Positions 1 through 6,428 of a stretch of 12,568 bases of DNA are shown in pieces. A program made the translations under genes and the position numbers. The stretch is taken from contig DVHM01000093.1 in NCBI GenBank assembly GCA_018712125.1, positions 1-12,568 on the forward strand, given 5' to 3'. The notes under the pieces were generated by a model that was not told where the DNA came from, did not search any database, and was given only the letters and a program-made list of their open reading frames with translations. The number at the start of each line of letters is the position of its first letter. Within the stretch, counting starts at the first letter, position 1. The stretch comes from Pullilachnospira_A gallistercoris (GTDB lineage: Bacteria; Bacillota; Clostridia; Lachnospirales; Lachnospiraceae).

Positions 1-606
1 GTGTTCGGCCTGGTCATGAACGTGATCGGAGCCTACTGTATCTTCCGCCAGAACAAACTGAGAACCTTTATGACGTTATTTTTCGTGTTCAGCCTGATGT
101 TCAACGGAGGAACGGTGCCGACCTACATGGTCATCCGTACACTGGGGATGACGGGAACGATCTGGTCGCTGATTCTGCCGGGATGTACCAACGCGATGTT
201 CATCATGATGACGATGAACGCCTACAAGCAGGTGCCCTACTCCACCATCGAGTCGGCGGAGCTGGACGGAGCGGGCCATTTCACGATCATGTTCAAGATC
301 CTGCTGCCCCAGGCCATGGGACTGGTGACGGTGTGTATGATCAACACGGCGATCCTCTCCTGGAACAGCTGGTTCGAGGCGAGCATCTACGTGCCCAGCA
401 ACAAGGAGATCTGGCCGCTGCAGCTGTGGATCCGTCAGATCGTGGCGGACAACGAGTCGATCCTGCAGGCGGCGACGCCGGACTGGAACAAGTACCTGGT
501 AAGCTACTGCGTGATTATCATCGCGACGCTGCCGGTGCTGATCGCGATGCCCTTCGCACAGAAGCAGCTGCAGAAGGGAAGCCTTTTGGGAGCGGTAAAA
601 GAGTAA
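1..606 (+). CDS. Carbohydrate ABC transporter permease, LplC/YtcP (MalG-like) type, 5'-truncated
   Basis: This is one of the two membrane subunits of a binding-protein-dependent sugar importer. The frame is open from base 1 and ends at TAA 604-606. The 201 visible residues are the C-terminal two thirds of a family usually near 280-300 aa, so the GTG at base 1 is only the window edge. The cytoplasmic EAA loop that contacts the ATPase is clear at about residues 84-103 (ESAELDGAG, then ILLPQA). Hydrophobic segments lie near residues 22-45, 52-72, 105-122 and 164-183. The C-terminus (QKGSLLGAVKE) matches the usual ending of this family, QKYF-KG---G-VK. The partner permease and solute-binding protein should lie upstream of the window. 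The DUF624, GH3 and esterase genes downstream suggest a plant- or host-derived oligosaccharide as cargo, but the substrate cannot be read from the sequence. Confidence 0.92.
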   Translation: MFGLVMNVIGAYCIFRQNKLRTFMTLFFVFSLMFNGGTVPTYMVIRTLGMTGTIWSLILPGCTNAMFIMMTMNAYKQVPYSTIESAELDGAGHFTIMFKILLPQAMGLVTVCMINTAILSWNSWFEASIYVPSNKEIWPLQLWIRQIVADNESILQAATPDWNKYLVSYCVIIIATLPVLIAMPFAQKQLQKGSLLGAVKE

Positions 607-662
607 AGAATGTATGGGATTACGGCGGCGGAGTCAGGAACTTCGCGCCGATGGAAACAGGA

Positions 663-725
663 ACGGCGGCTGAGGCAGAGGCTTTGGCCGCCGTCTGTTG
701 TTCCCGGTCCACGATGGGACTTTTT
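663..725 (+). terminator. Putative terminator after the sugar permease
   Basis: A perfect 8-bp stem is formed by ACGGCGGC (663-670) and GCCGCCGT (687-694) with a 16-nt loop. A weaker TCCC/GGGA hairpin (702-705 with 716-719) follows and leads directly into CTTTTTATT (720-728). The stem nearest the T-run is weak and the strong stem lies 26 nt before it, so termination may be partial. The rest of 607-774 shows no convincing gene, only short out-of-family frames and an A/T-rich stretch before the next promoter. Confidence 0.45.
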
Positions 726-772
726 ATTGCCATTCACAGCAATGATTTTTTCAAAATTTTATATATTTTTTA

Positions 773-808
773 TGATATCTATACAGAATATTTGTTATAA
801 TGTAGAAA
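773..808 (+). promoter_or_regulatory. Extended -10 promoter for the 845/1599 gene pair
   Basis: A perfect TATAAT lies at 796-801, preceded by TG at 793-794 (TGTTATAAT), which is the extended -10 configuration. The expected -35 position (773-778, TGATAT) is poor, as is common when the extended element is present. Transcription would start at about 808, giving a leader of roughly 37 nt before the ATG at 845. The promoter sits inside the inverted repeat at 775-830. Confidence 0.6.
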
Positions 809-830
809 TAAATATTCTGTATGCAGATAT
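775..830. promoter_or_regulatory. Long inverted repeat (operator candidate) around a -10 box
   Basis: ATACAGAATATTT (781-793) is matched exactly in inverted orientation by AAATATTCTGTAT (810-822). Outer arms ATATCT (775-780) and AGATAT (825-830) extend the dyad, with 2 extra bases (823-824) on the right. Each inner arm also holds the small palindrome AATATT. The 16-nt centre contains the -10 element of the next feature, so a bound repressor would block the promoter. If transcription starts near 808, only the right arm is in the mRNA, which favours a DNA-level operator over an RNA hairpin. The cognate regulator is unknown. Confidence 0.6.
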
Positions 831-844
831 GAAGGAGTGGACAA

Positions 845-1588
845 ATGGCAGGACGACAGGGACCAGAAGAACAGAAACATCAGGAGCCGTACGATTTCTA
901 CAAGCCGGTGGAGCAGGAGCCCATTACTCTGCGGGGAGAGTGGAAGAAACTGCGCAAGATGGGATTCCGTGATGGGGTAGAGTACCTGTGGAATAATTAT
1001 ACTGCGCAGGTAATTGTCATTTTTCTTTTGATTGTGCTGGTAGCGATTATCGGCTCTTCCATCTATCAGAGGACGCGCCCGACGCCTTATCTGACGCTGG
1101 GACTTATTGATTACGATGGTTACAGTGAGTATCTCGAGGGGGAGGATATCGCCGCGGAAGACGGCAGTACGGAGCATCTGACCATCAACACTTTTCAGGG
1201 ACTTTCCGCGGAGACCATTGCCTCCGGGGAGGGACAGGATACGGTCATGGGAATTACTGCGATGGTTGCCGCCGGGGATCTGGACGGAATCATCGCCTCC
1301 GGAGAATCGATTCTGCTTCTCCAGAGAAATTCGGGCGATTATTTCTATGATCTGGAGGAACAGTTTGGCGAGAATGAGCTGGCTATGCTGCAGGACCGCT
1401 TGCTGTACGCTCAGGATGAGGACGGAGTGGAGTATCCGGTGGCAGTCAACATCAGCGGCCTGAGTGCTCTGAAGGGGGCCGGGGAGACGCCGGAAAACAT
1501 GTACGTTGCCTTTACTTACAATACGAGGAATGCCCAGCATCTGCGCCAATGGATTTTCCAGGAGCTGGGTTACAGGTTGACAGATTAA
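845..1588 (+). CDS. Membrane-anchored protein with extracytoplasmic domain, function unknown
   Basis: I do not recognise this as a named family. The 247-aa product has a charged N-terminal region (1-53), one strong membrane segment at about 54-74 (IVIFLLIVLVAIIG) and a roughly 170-residue acidic domain, probably outside the cell. No lipobox or cleavage site is visible. The stretch from AAGDLDGIIASGES (about 142-155) through DRLLYAQDEDGVEYPVAVN (184-202) recalls solute-binding-protein-like lobes, where a target segment is followed by 'dGk-YalPv'. The protein may therefore be a tethered, reduced ligand-binding domain; this is inference only. The start is set by AAGGAG (832-837), 7 nt before ATG 845. 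The yesL-like gene begins 10 nt after its stop, so the two are almost certainly co-transcribed and may form a membrane complex. It would be regulated by the promoter and dyad at 773-830. Confidence 0.85.
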   Translation: MAGRQGPEEQKHQEPYDFYKPVEQEPITLRGEWKKLRKMGFRDGVEYLWNNYTAQVIVIFLLIVLVAIIGSSIYQRTRPTPYLTLGLIDYDGYSEYLEGEDIAAEDGSTEHLTINTFQGLSAETIASGEGQDTVMGITAMVAAGDLDGIIASGESILLLQRNSGDYFYDLEEQFGENELAMLQDRLLYAQDEDGVEYPVAVNISGLSALKGAGETPENMYVAFTYNTRNAQHLRQWIFQELGYRLTD

Positions 1589-1598
1589 GGAGAAGAGA

Positions 1599-2270
1599 AT
1601 GGAACCAAACGAAAACGGATTTTTTGGAGCGCTGAACAAAATGGCAAACTGCCTGATTGTCAACGCCTGCTGGTTTGCGGCCTGCCTTCCGATCTTTACC
1701 ATCGGAGCTTCGACGGCTGCCATGTACGCGACGATTCAGAGGAATATCCTGCATGACAAGGGATATCCCTTCCCGACGTTCTGGAAGGAATTCAAGCGGA
1801 ACTTCAAGTCGGCGACGATCATCTGGCTGGCGGTTCTGGCGGTCAGCGCCATTCTGATCTTTGACATTCGCTATTTCTTTCAGCAGGCCAGTGAGGGTCA
1901 CGGCTGGGGATTGTTTTATCTGCTGCTGGCGGTGGTGCTGGTGCTTTTGCTTCTCACAACGCTGTACACGATGGGGTATGTGGCGAAGTTTGAGACAACC
2001 AGATGGAGAGCCTTTCGCAGTTCCTTTATCATCATGCTGATGCACCCTTTCCGAAATCTGCTGTTTCTGGTGCTGGGTGCGGGAATGATTCTGCTGATCT
2101 CCTTTCAGGCATGGTTTCTGCTGTTTCTGCCGGTCTTTTACATGCTCTCTTTCGTGCAGTTTCTGGAGAAGGCCTTCTATAATCTGATGACGGATGAGGA
2201 GAAGGCAAAGGAGGATGAGCGTAACCGGGATTACGCGTCTCTGGAGAAGAAAGAGCAGAATGAGAAATAG
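1599..2270 (+). CDS. YesL-like DUF624 membrane protein
   Basis: This 223-aa hydrophobic protein belongs to the DUF624/YesL family, which is commonly found next to sugar ABC transporters in Firmicutes and has no established biochemical role. The family start is recognisable: FFGALNKMANCLIVNACW, then LPIFTIGASTAAMY (residues 8-43), followed by FWKEFKRNFK (61-70). Membrane segments lie near 17-42, 72-92, 103-127 and 153-190. The C-terminal 30 residues are charged and probably cytoplasmic. The Shine-Dalgarno AAGGAG (1587-1592) overlaps the TAA of the preceding gene (1586-1588) with a 6-nt spacer, implying translational coupling to the 845 gene. A strong terminator follows at 2297-2343, so this pair is a short transcription unit. 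A role as accessory factor of the neighbouring sugar importer is inferred from context only. Confidence 0.85.
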   Translation: MEPNENGFFGALNKMANCLIVNACWFAACLPIFTIGASTAAMYATIQRNILHDKGYPFPTFWKEFKRNFKSATIIWLAVLAVSAILIFDIRYFFQQASEGHGWGLFYLLLAVVLVLLLLTTLYTMGYVAKFETTRWRAFRSSFIIMLMHPFRNLLFLVLGAGMILLISFQAWFLLFLPVFYMLSFVQFLEKAFYNLMTDEEKAKEDERNRDYASLEKKEQNEK

Positions 2271-2296
2271 GCGGTAACGGATGCCGGAATATGTGG

Positions 2297-2343
2297 CGGA
2301 TGGATGCGGACGGGAAACGCCCGGGTGCAGCCATCCGTTTTTT
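2297..2343 (+). terminator. Intrinsic terminator after the DUF624 gene
   Basis: CGGATGG (2297-2303) pairs with CCATCCG (2331-2337). The stem continues inward after an A/G mismatch with TGC (2305-2307)/GCA (2327-2329), and again with CGGG (2311-2314)/CCCG (2320-2323). Six T residues (2338-2343) follow at once. It separates the DUF624 gene from the GH3 gene. Confidence 0.85.
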
Positions 2344-2372
2344 GATGCCAAATTTCGCAAAGAAACATGGAT

Positions 2373-2427
2373 TTGTGATAAAAAAACGAAAAAAGAGATA
2401 TAGCTTTTTCGGTAAAACAGATAGAAT
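2373..2427 (+). promoter_or_regulatory. A/T-rich promoter region for the GH3 gene (elements uncertain)
   Basis: The terminator at 2297-2343 implies a new promoter before 2477, and 2344-2450 is conspicuously A-rich. Candidate pieces are TTGTGA (2373-2378) with GATATA (2397-2402, 18-bp spacer), or a TAGAAT -10 (2422-2427) without a good -35. Neither pairing is convincing, so the exact start is not assigned. No catabolite-repression (cre) box could be made out. Confidence 0.3.
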
Positions 2428-2476
2428 AGAAAAACAAGATGGAATCGTCCGCCAGGGACGAGAAAGGAGAAGAGTA

Positions 2477-4753
2477 ATGAGTATGAATATCGAGCAGTTA
2501 TTGAAGGATATGACCCTGGAGGAGAAGGCGTCGCTGTGCTCCGGCCATGATTTCTGGCACACGAAGACGGTGGAGCGCCTGGGCATCCCGGCGGTCATGA
2601 TGTGTGACGGACCCAACGGACTGAGAAAGCAGGAGGGAGAGGGGGACCACCTGGGTATCAACGAGAGTATCAAGGCGGTCTGCTTCCCCACGTCCTCCGC
2701 GGTGGCGGCCAGCTTTGACGTGGACATGGCCTACCATCTGGGCGAGGTGCTGGGCAACGAGTGCCAGGCGGAGAACATCGCCATGCTGCTGGGACCGGGA
2801 ATGAACATCAAGCGTTCTCCCCTCTGCGGCCGGAACTTTGAGTATTACTCCGAAGATCCCTATGTATCTTCCCAGATGGGCAAGGCTTATATTGAGGGCA
2901 TTCAGAGCAGGAAGGTAGGTGCCTGCGTGAAACATTTCGCCACCAACAACCAGGAGACCCGGCGGATGAACGGGGATTCCGTGGTGGATGAGAGGACCTG
3001 GCATGAGATCTATCTGGAGAGCTTCCGTGACGCCATCTCCGGGGCCCGGCCGGTGGGCGTGATGTGCGCCTACAACAAGACCAACGGGACTTACGCGGCG
3101 GAGAGCAGGCTGCTTTTGACGGATATCCTGCGAAAGGCCTGGGGATATGAAGGTTTTGTGGTTACCGACTGGGGCGCGGTCAAGGACCGTGTCAAGGGTG
3201 TGGCCGCGGGACTGGACCTGGAGATGCCCGGAGGGGACGGAGCCAGAGCCAACGACGCCAAGATCGTAAAGGCTGTCCAGGATGGAACCCTCACCATGGA
3301 GCAACTGGACGCGGTGGTAAAAAATGTTCTGACTTTCGTGAAGAACGCGGTGGAGAACCGCGATGAGACCGCGGTCTTTGACCGGGAGGCCGACTACCGG
3401 GAAGCGGTAAAGATGGCGGAGAACTGCGCGGTGCTGCTGAAAAACGAGGATAAGGTGCTGCCTCTGGAAGAGGGAAAGAAGATCGCCTTTGTGGGCGGTT
3501 TCGTGGAGAAACCCCGGTGTCAGGGAAGCGGAAGCTCCCACATCAACTCCACCAAGGTGCCTTCCATCGCGGAGCTGATCGCAGGCAGAGATGAGATTGC
3601 CTATGCCAAAGGCTTTGACCTGGACGCGGAAGAACCGGATGAGAGCCTGCAGGCGGAGGCGGCTGCCCTGGCGAAGGAGAGCGACGTGACGGTCATCTTC
3701 GCGGGACTGCCGAACCGGTATGAGTCGGAAGGGGCGGACCGGAAACATATGCGCATCCCGGAGAACCAGAACGCGCTGATCTCCGCGGTCGCCGAAGTGA
3801 GCGATAAGGTGGCGGTTGTATTGTTCAACGGCTCGCCGGTGGAGATGCCCTGGAAGGATGATGTGGAGGCGATCCTGGAGATGTATCTGGGCGGAGACGG
3901 CGTCAGCGAGGCCGCCATGGCTCTGCTCTATGGAGAGGCCAATCCCAGCGGAAAACTGGCGGAGACCTTCCCGGTCAAACTCGCCGACAATCCCTCCTAC
4001 CTGAATTTCCCGGGGGAGGCCGGCGTGGCGGAGTACCACGAGGGAATCTACGTGGGATACCGCTACTACGACAAGAAGGAGATGGAGGTGCTCTTCCCCT
4101 TTGGCCATGGACTGAGCTACACCACCTTTGCCTACAGCGATCTGAAGATCTCAGCGGAGAAGATCACGGATCAGGAGAAACTGACGGTCTCCGTGACGGT
4201 AACCAACACCGGGGACCGGGCCGGAAAAGAGGTGGTACAGCTCTATGTGGGAAGCACGAACAGCAGCGTCCGCCGTCCGGTAAGGGAGCTGAAGCGCTTC
4301 GCGAAGGTGGCGCTGAACCCGGGGGAGAGCCGGGAAGTGACCTTCACGCTGGACGCCCACGCTTTTGCCTACTACGAGGTAAAGATCCACGACTTCTATG
4401 TGGAGAGCGGCGAATATGTGATCTCTGTGGGAAGCTCCTCCAGAGATATCCGCTGTGAGGGAAGCGTTGCGGTGGAAGGAACAAAGACGCTGCCCATCGT
4501 GGTAACCAGGGAAACATCCATCGGAGATCTGATGCAGATTCCGGCGGCCCAGGCCATGCTGGCACAGATGCAGCAGAAGGCCCAGACGGATGCGCCCTCG
4601 AATGCTTCAGATATTGACGCCCTCGGGGAAGGAGGACAGGAAATGGCTCAGGCCATGATGTTTGAGATGCCGCTGGGATCGCTGACTACCTTTGGCGTGA
4701 TGAATGACGAGCAGCTGGATGGCATGATCGCGATGCTGAACGGACAGAACTGA
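2477..4753 (+). CDS. Glycoside hydrolase family 3, probable cytoplasmic beta-glucosidase
   Basis: This enzyme hydrolyses terminal beta-linked sugars from oligosaccharides by a retaining mechanism. From ATG 2477 the product is 758 aa. The order is a (beta/alpha)8 barrel (about 10-260), an alpha/beta sandwich (about 310-540, starting near AENCAVLLKNE), HGLSYTTF (about 544-552), a fibronectin-III-like domain (about 553-665) and an unusual 90-residue tail. Expected residues are present: CDGPNGLR with D44, K152-H153 in VKHFATNNQE, the nucleophile D231 in VTDWGA, and E418 in ESEGADR as the likely acid/base. There is no signal peptide, so it acts on imported sugar. The frame is open upstream to ATG 2291, but that stretch runs through a terminator. 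AAAGGAG (2463-2469), 7 nt before ATG 2477, decides the start, although ATG 2483 is also possible. Glucosidase versus xylosidase specificity cannot be settled by reading. Confidence 0.93.
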   Translation: MSMNIEQLLKDMTLEEKASLCSGHDFWHTKTVERLGIPAVMMCDGPNGLRKQEGEGDHLGINESIKAVCFPTSSAVAASFDVDMAYHLGEVLGNECQAENIAMLLGPGMNIKRSPLCGRNFEYYSEDPYVSSQMGKAYIEGIQSRKVGACVKHFATNNQETRRMNGDSVVDERTWHEIYLESFRDAISGARPVGVMCAYNKTNGTYAAESRLLLTDILRKAWGYEGFVVTDWGAVKDRVKGVAAGLDLEMPGGDGARANDAKIVKAVQDGTLTMEQLDAVVKNVLTFVKNAVENRDETAVFDREADYREAVKMAENCAVLLKNEDKVLPLEEGKKIAFVGGFVEKPRCQGSGSSHINSTKVPSIAELIAGRDEIAYAKGFDLDAEEPDESLQAEAAALAKESDVTVIFAGLPNRYESEGADRKHMRIPENQNALISAVAEVSDKVAVVLFNGSPVEMPWKDDVEAILEMYLGGDGVSEAAMALLYGEANPSGKLAETFPVKLADNPSYLNFPGEAGVAEYHEGIYVGYRYYDKKEMEVLFPFGHGLSYTTFAYSDLKISAEKITDQEKLTVSVTVTNTGDRAGKEVVQLYVGSTNSSVRRPVRELKRFAKVALNPGESREVTFTLDAHAFAYYEVKIHDFYVESGEYVISVGSSSRDIRCEGSVAVEGTKTLPIVVTRETSIGDLMQIPAAQAMLAQMQQKAQTDAPSNASDIDALGEGGQEMAQAMMFEMPLGSLTTFGVMNDEQLDGMIAMLNGQN

Positions 4754-4841
4754 GCGAAGAGGAGCTGAAGGAGCAGGAGCGATTGCACGTCGGAAGGCCG
4801 GCGTACAAAACGGTACTGGCAGGCAGGAAAGGAGAAGGTGT

Positions 4842-6158
4842 ATGAGCAGGATGGTAGAAATCAGACAGGGAAAACTGCGGGGAGTGGAGGGAACCTATGC
4901 GGATATTTACCGGGGCATTCCCTACGCGAAACCGCCGGTGGGCGAGCTGCGCTTTCACGCGCCGGAGCCGCCGGAACCCTGGGAGGGGATTTACGCGGCG
5001 GATACCTTCTCCTGTATCTGCCCGCAGTTGGGGCAGGAGCCGGGGAGCTTTTATGAGAAGGAGTTTTACAGTGATCCGGCTTTTATGCCGCCCCAGAATG
5101 AGGACTGTCTCTATCTGAATATCTGGACGCCGAAGAGCGAAGAACCTCGGAGGGAGGAAGATCTCTGCCCGGTGGCAGTCTGGTTTCACGGGGGCGGTTT
5201 TATCAACGGATTCGGATCGGAGATCGAGTTTGACGGAGAGGCTTACGCGAAGCGGGGGATCGTGTTGGTTACCGTAAATTATCGTCTGGGGCTTCTCGGT
5301 TATTTTGCCCATCCGGATCTGACGGCCCGGGACGGTCACAGCGGAAACTACGGCCTGTTGGATCAGATCGCGGCGATCGACTGGGTAAGGGAGAATATTG
5401 CTGCCTTTGGAGGCAACCCGGATCAGATCACGATTTTCGGCCAGTCCGCAGGGGGAATGAGCGTGCGCGCACTGATCAGTTCTCCGCTGATGAAAGGGAA
5501 GGTTCGCGGCGCTATTTTACAGAGCTGCGGTGGATATCACAGCCCGCTTACGGCTGCCGGGGACGCCGGTGTGCTGGAGAGTGCGGCGGTGCAGTTCCTG
5601 AAAGAGAAGAATATGACGCTGGAGGATCTGTGCCAGGTGCCCGGCGATCAGATCATGCCGATGGAGCTGGCTTTTATGGGGAGTGCTTATCAGACGACCG
5701 GACAGATGCTTACCCTGACGCCGGTGGTGGACGGATACGCTCTGACGCAGGATTGCGATGTGACGCTGGAGAAGAGGGAGACGCTGCCGATTTCCTATAT
5801 GATCGGGTGCACAAAGAATGATATTGAAATACCTGCCGATGGTGTGGAGAATCCCATGAAAAATGCCCTCTACACCAGCGATCTGGAGTGGTGCAGAATG
5901 CAGAGGGCTGCAGGAAATCCCTGCTATGCCTACTATTTTACCAGGCAGCTTCCCGGTGACAAAGAGGGGGCTTTCCACTCGGCGGAATTGTGGTACATGT
6001 TTGGAACGCTTGACCGCTGCTGGCGGCCGCTGACTGAGGCAGACCAGAGGCTCTCGGAGGAGATGCTGGACTGTTGGGCCTCCTTTATCAAGACCGGGAA
6101 TCCGGGATGGGAGATCTGCGGAGGAGATCCGGCGGAGGTAAAAGTATTTGACATTTAG
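4842..6158 (+). CDS. Type-B carboxylesterase family alpha/beta hydrolase
   Basis: This 438-aa serine esterase probably removes acyl groups (acetyl, feruloyl or similar) from small or carbohydrate esters; the substrate is not known. Family landmarks are the N-terminal YRGIPYAKPPVGELRF, EDCLYLNIWTP, the oxyanion hole HGGGF (116-120), the nucleophile elbow GQSAGG with S202, and the histidine block GAFHSAELWYMFG with H379. The catalytic acid is probably D327 in CTKNDIEI, where classical members have KDEG with Glu. Only 52 residues separate D327 from H379, about half the spacing in acetylcholinesterase-type members, which explains the short length. No export signal is present. AAAGGAG (4828-4834) lies 7 nt before the ATG. 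It starts 88 nt after the GH3 stop with no terminator between, so it is probably co-transcribed with GH3 and ends at the terminator at 6169-6219. Confidence 0.9.
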   Translation: MSRMVEIRQGKLRGVEGTYADIYRGIPYAKPPVGELRFHAPEPPEPWEGIYAADTFSCICPQLGQEPGSFYEKEFYSDPAFMPPQNEDCLYLNIWTPKSEEPRREEDLCPVAVWFHGGGFINGFGSEIEFDGEAYAKRGIVLVTVNYRLGLLGYFAHPDLTARDGHSGNYGLLDQIAAIDWVRENIAAFGGNPDQITIFGQSAGGMSVRALISSPLMKGKVRGAILQSCGGYHSPLTAAGDAGVLESAAVQFLKEKNMTLEDLCQVPGDQIMPMELAFMGSAYQTTGQMLTLTPVVDGYALTQDCDVTLEKRETLPISYMIGCTKNDIEIPADGVENPMKNALYTSDLEWCRMQRAAGNPCYAYYFTRQLPGDKEGAFHSAELWYMFGTLDRCWRPLTEADQRLSEEMLDCWASFIKTGNPGWEICGGDPAEVKVFDI

Positions 6159-6168
6159 ATATGGGAAG

Positions 6169-6219
6169 GAATCCACCTGGAAGAGATATTTATAGAACCG
6201 GTGGATTCTTTTCTTTTTC
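6169..6219 (+). terminator. Intrinsic terminator after the esterase
   Basis: GAATCCACC (6169-6177) and GGTGGATTC (6200-6208) form a perfect 9-bp stem with a 22-nt loop. It is followed by the T-rich tract TTTTCTTTTT (6209-6218). The stem begins 10 nt after the esterase stop codon. Its right half overlaps the C-terminal codons of the AraC relic on the other strand. Confidence 0.85.
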
Positions 6220-6288
6220 GGCGGTCAATGCCGCCCGGTAGGCGCCGGGGGTACATCCGTAGTAGTGCGTAAAAGCCCGGTTTCCCGC
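6190..6288 (-). pseudogene. Relic of an AraC-family regulator (C-terminal end of HTH domain)
   Basis: On the - strand, codons from about 6288 down to TAA at 6192-6190 translate to a fragment containing NRAFTHYYGCTPGAYRAAL. This fits the last helix and signature of AraC/XylS DNA-binding domains (typically RVFKKYYG-TP--YR). No start codon and no rest of the domain are recognisable upstream: resemblance fades at about 6285, where the marR promoter region begins. It is a dead fragment of roughly 30 residues with no expected product. Such regulators often sit beside sugar-use genes, so it may be a remnant of a former regulator of region 1. Confidence 0.7.
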
Positions 6289-6305
6289 TGACTCCCATGT
6301 GCCCC

Positions 6306-6333
6306 TTGACAACAGAGCGTCACGAGCTATAAT
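6306..6333 (+). promoter_or_regulatory. Consensus sigma-A promoter of the marR-MATE operon
   Basis: A perfect TTGACA (6306-6311) and a perfect TATAAT (6328-6333) are separated by 16 bp. Transcription should begin near 6340, leaving a leader of about 90 nt before ATG 6429. So strong a promoter is usual for a gene held down by a dedicated repressor. The operator-like repeats lie just downstream at 6343-6377. Confidence 0.88.
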
Positions 6334-6342
6334 AATCTGGTG

Positions 6343-6377
6343 TAAATAGTTTATTTAGAAACCGTTTATTAAGAAAC
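6343..6377. promoter_or_regulatory. Tandem operator-like repeat, probable MarR binding site
   Basis: GTTTATTTAGAAAC (6349-6362) is repeated as GTTTATTAAGAAAC (6364-6377), with 13 of 14 bases identical and a 15-bp period. Each copy begins GTTT and ends AAAC, giving it partial dyad symmetry. A further small inverted repeat, TAAATA-GTT-TATTTA (6343-6357), overlaps the first copy. The site lies immediately after the predicted transcription start, where a bound repressor would block RNA polymerase. Autoregulation by the MarR protein encoded next is inferred. Confidence 0.6.
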
Positions 6378-6428
6378 TTTTCGCGGATGATTGCGGAAAC
6401 CTGTGAAGAGAGAAATGGAGCGGAGAAG

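Noticed and set aside
610..972. Short open frame starting just after the permease stop
   Set aside because: It crosses a hairpin, the promoter and the inverted repeat and then overlaps the 845 gene in another frame; its translation has no domain features.
779..2360. Overlapping long - strand frames opposite the 845 and 1599 genes
   Set aside because: They oppose a well-formed operon with good ribosome sites and their translations show no family features.
2291..2476. 62-codon N-terminal extension of the GH3 protein
   Set aside because: It is in frame but runs through the terminator at 2297-2343 and the A-rich promoter region, and has no ribosome site. GH3 similarity begins after 2477.
2498..4108. 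A 536-codon open frame on the - strand inside the GH3 gene
   Set aside because: It is antisense to a gene with complete GH3 catalytic motifs, its translation is rich in His, Arg and Leu with no recognisable domain, and it has no sensible context. It is a codon-bias shadow.
4842..6158. Possible frameshift or internal deletion in the short esterase
   Set aside because: All family blocks are in one frame and in order, and the compact form with the RQLPGD-GAFHSAELWYMFGT block looks like a coherent subfamily rather than damage.
6387..6428. Earlier ATG adding 14 residues to the MarR protein
   Set aside because: No Shine-Dalgarno precedes 6387, whereas GGAG is well placed for ATG 6429, which also gives the usual family length.
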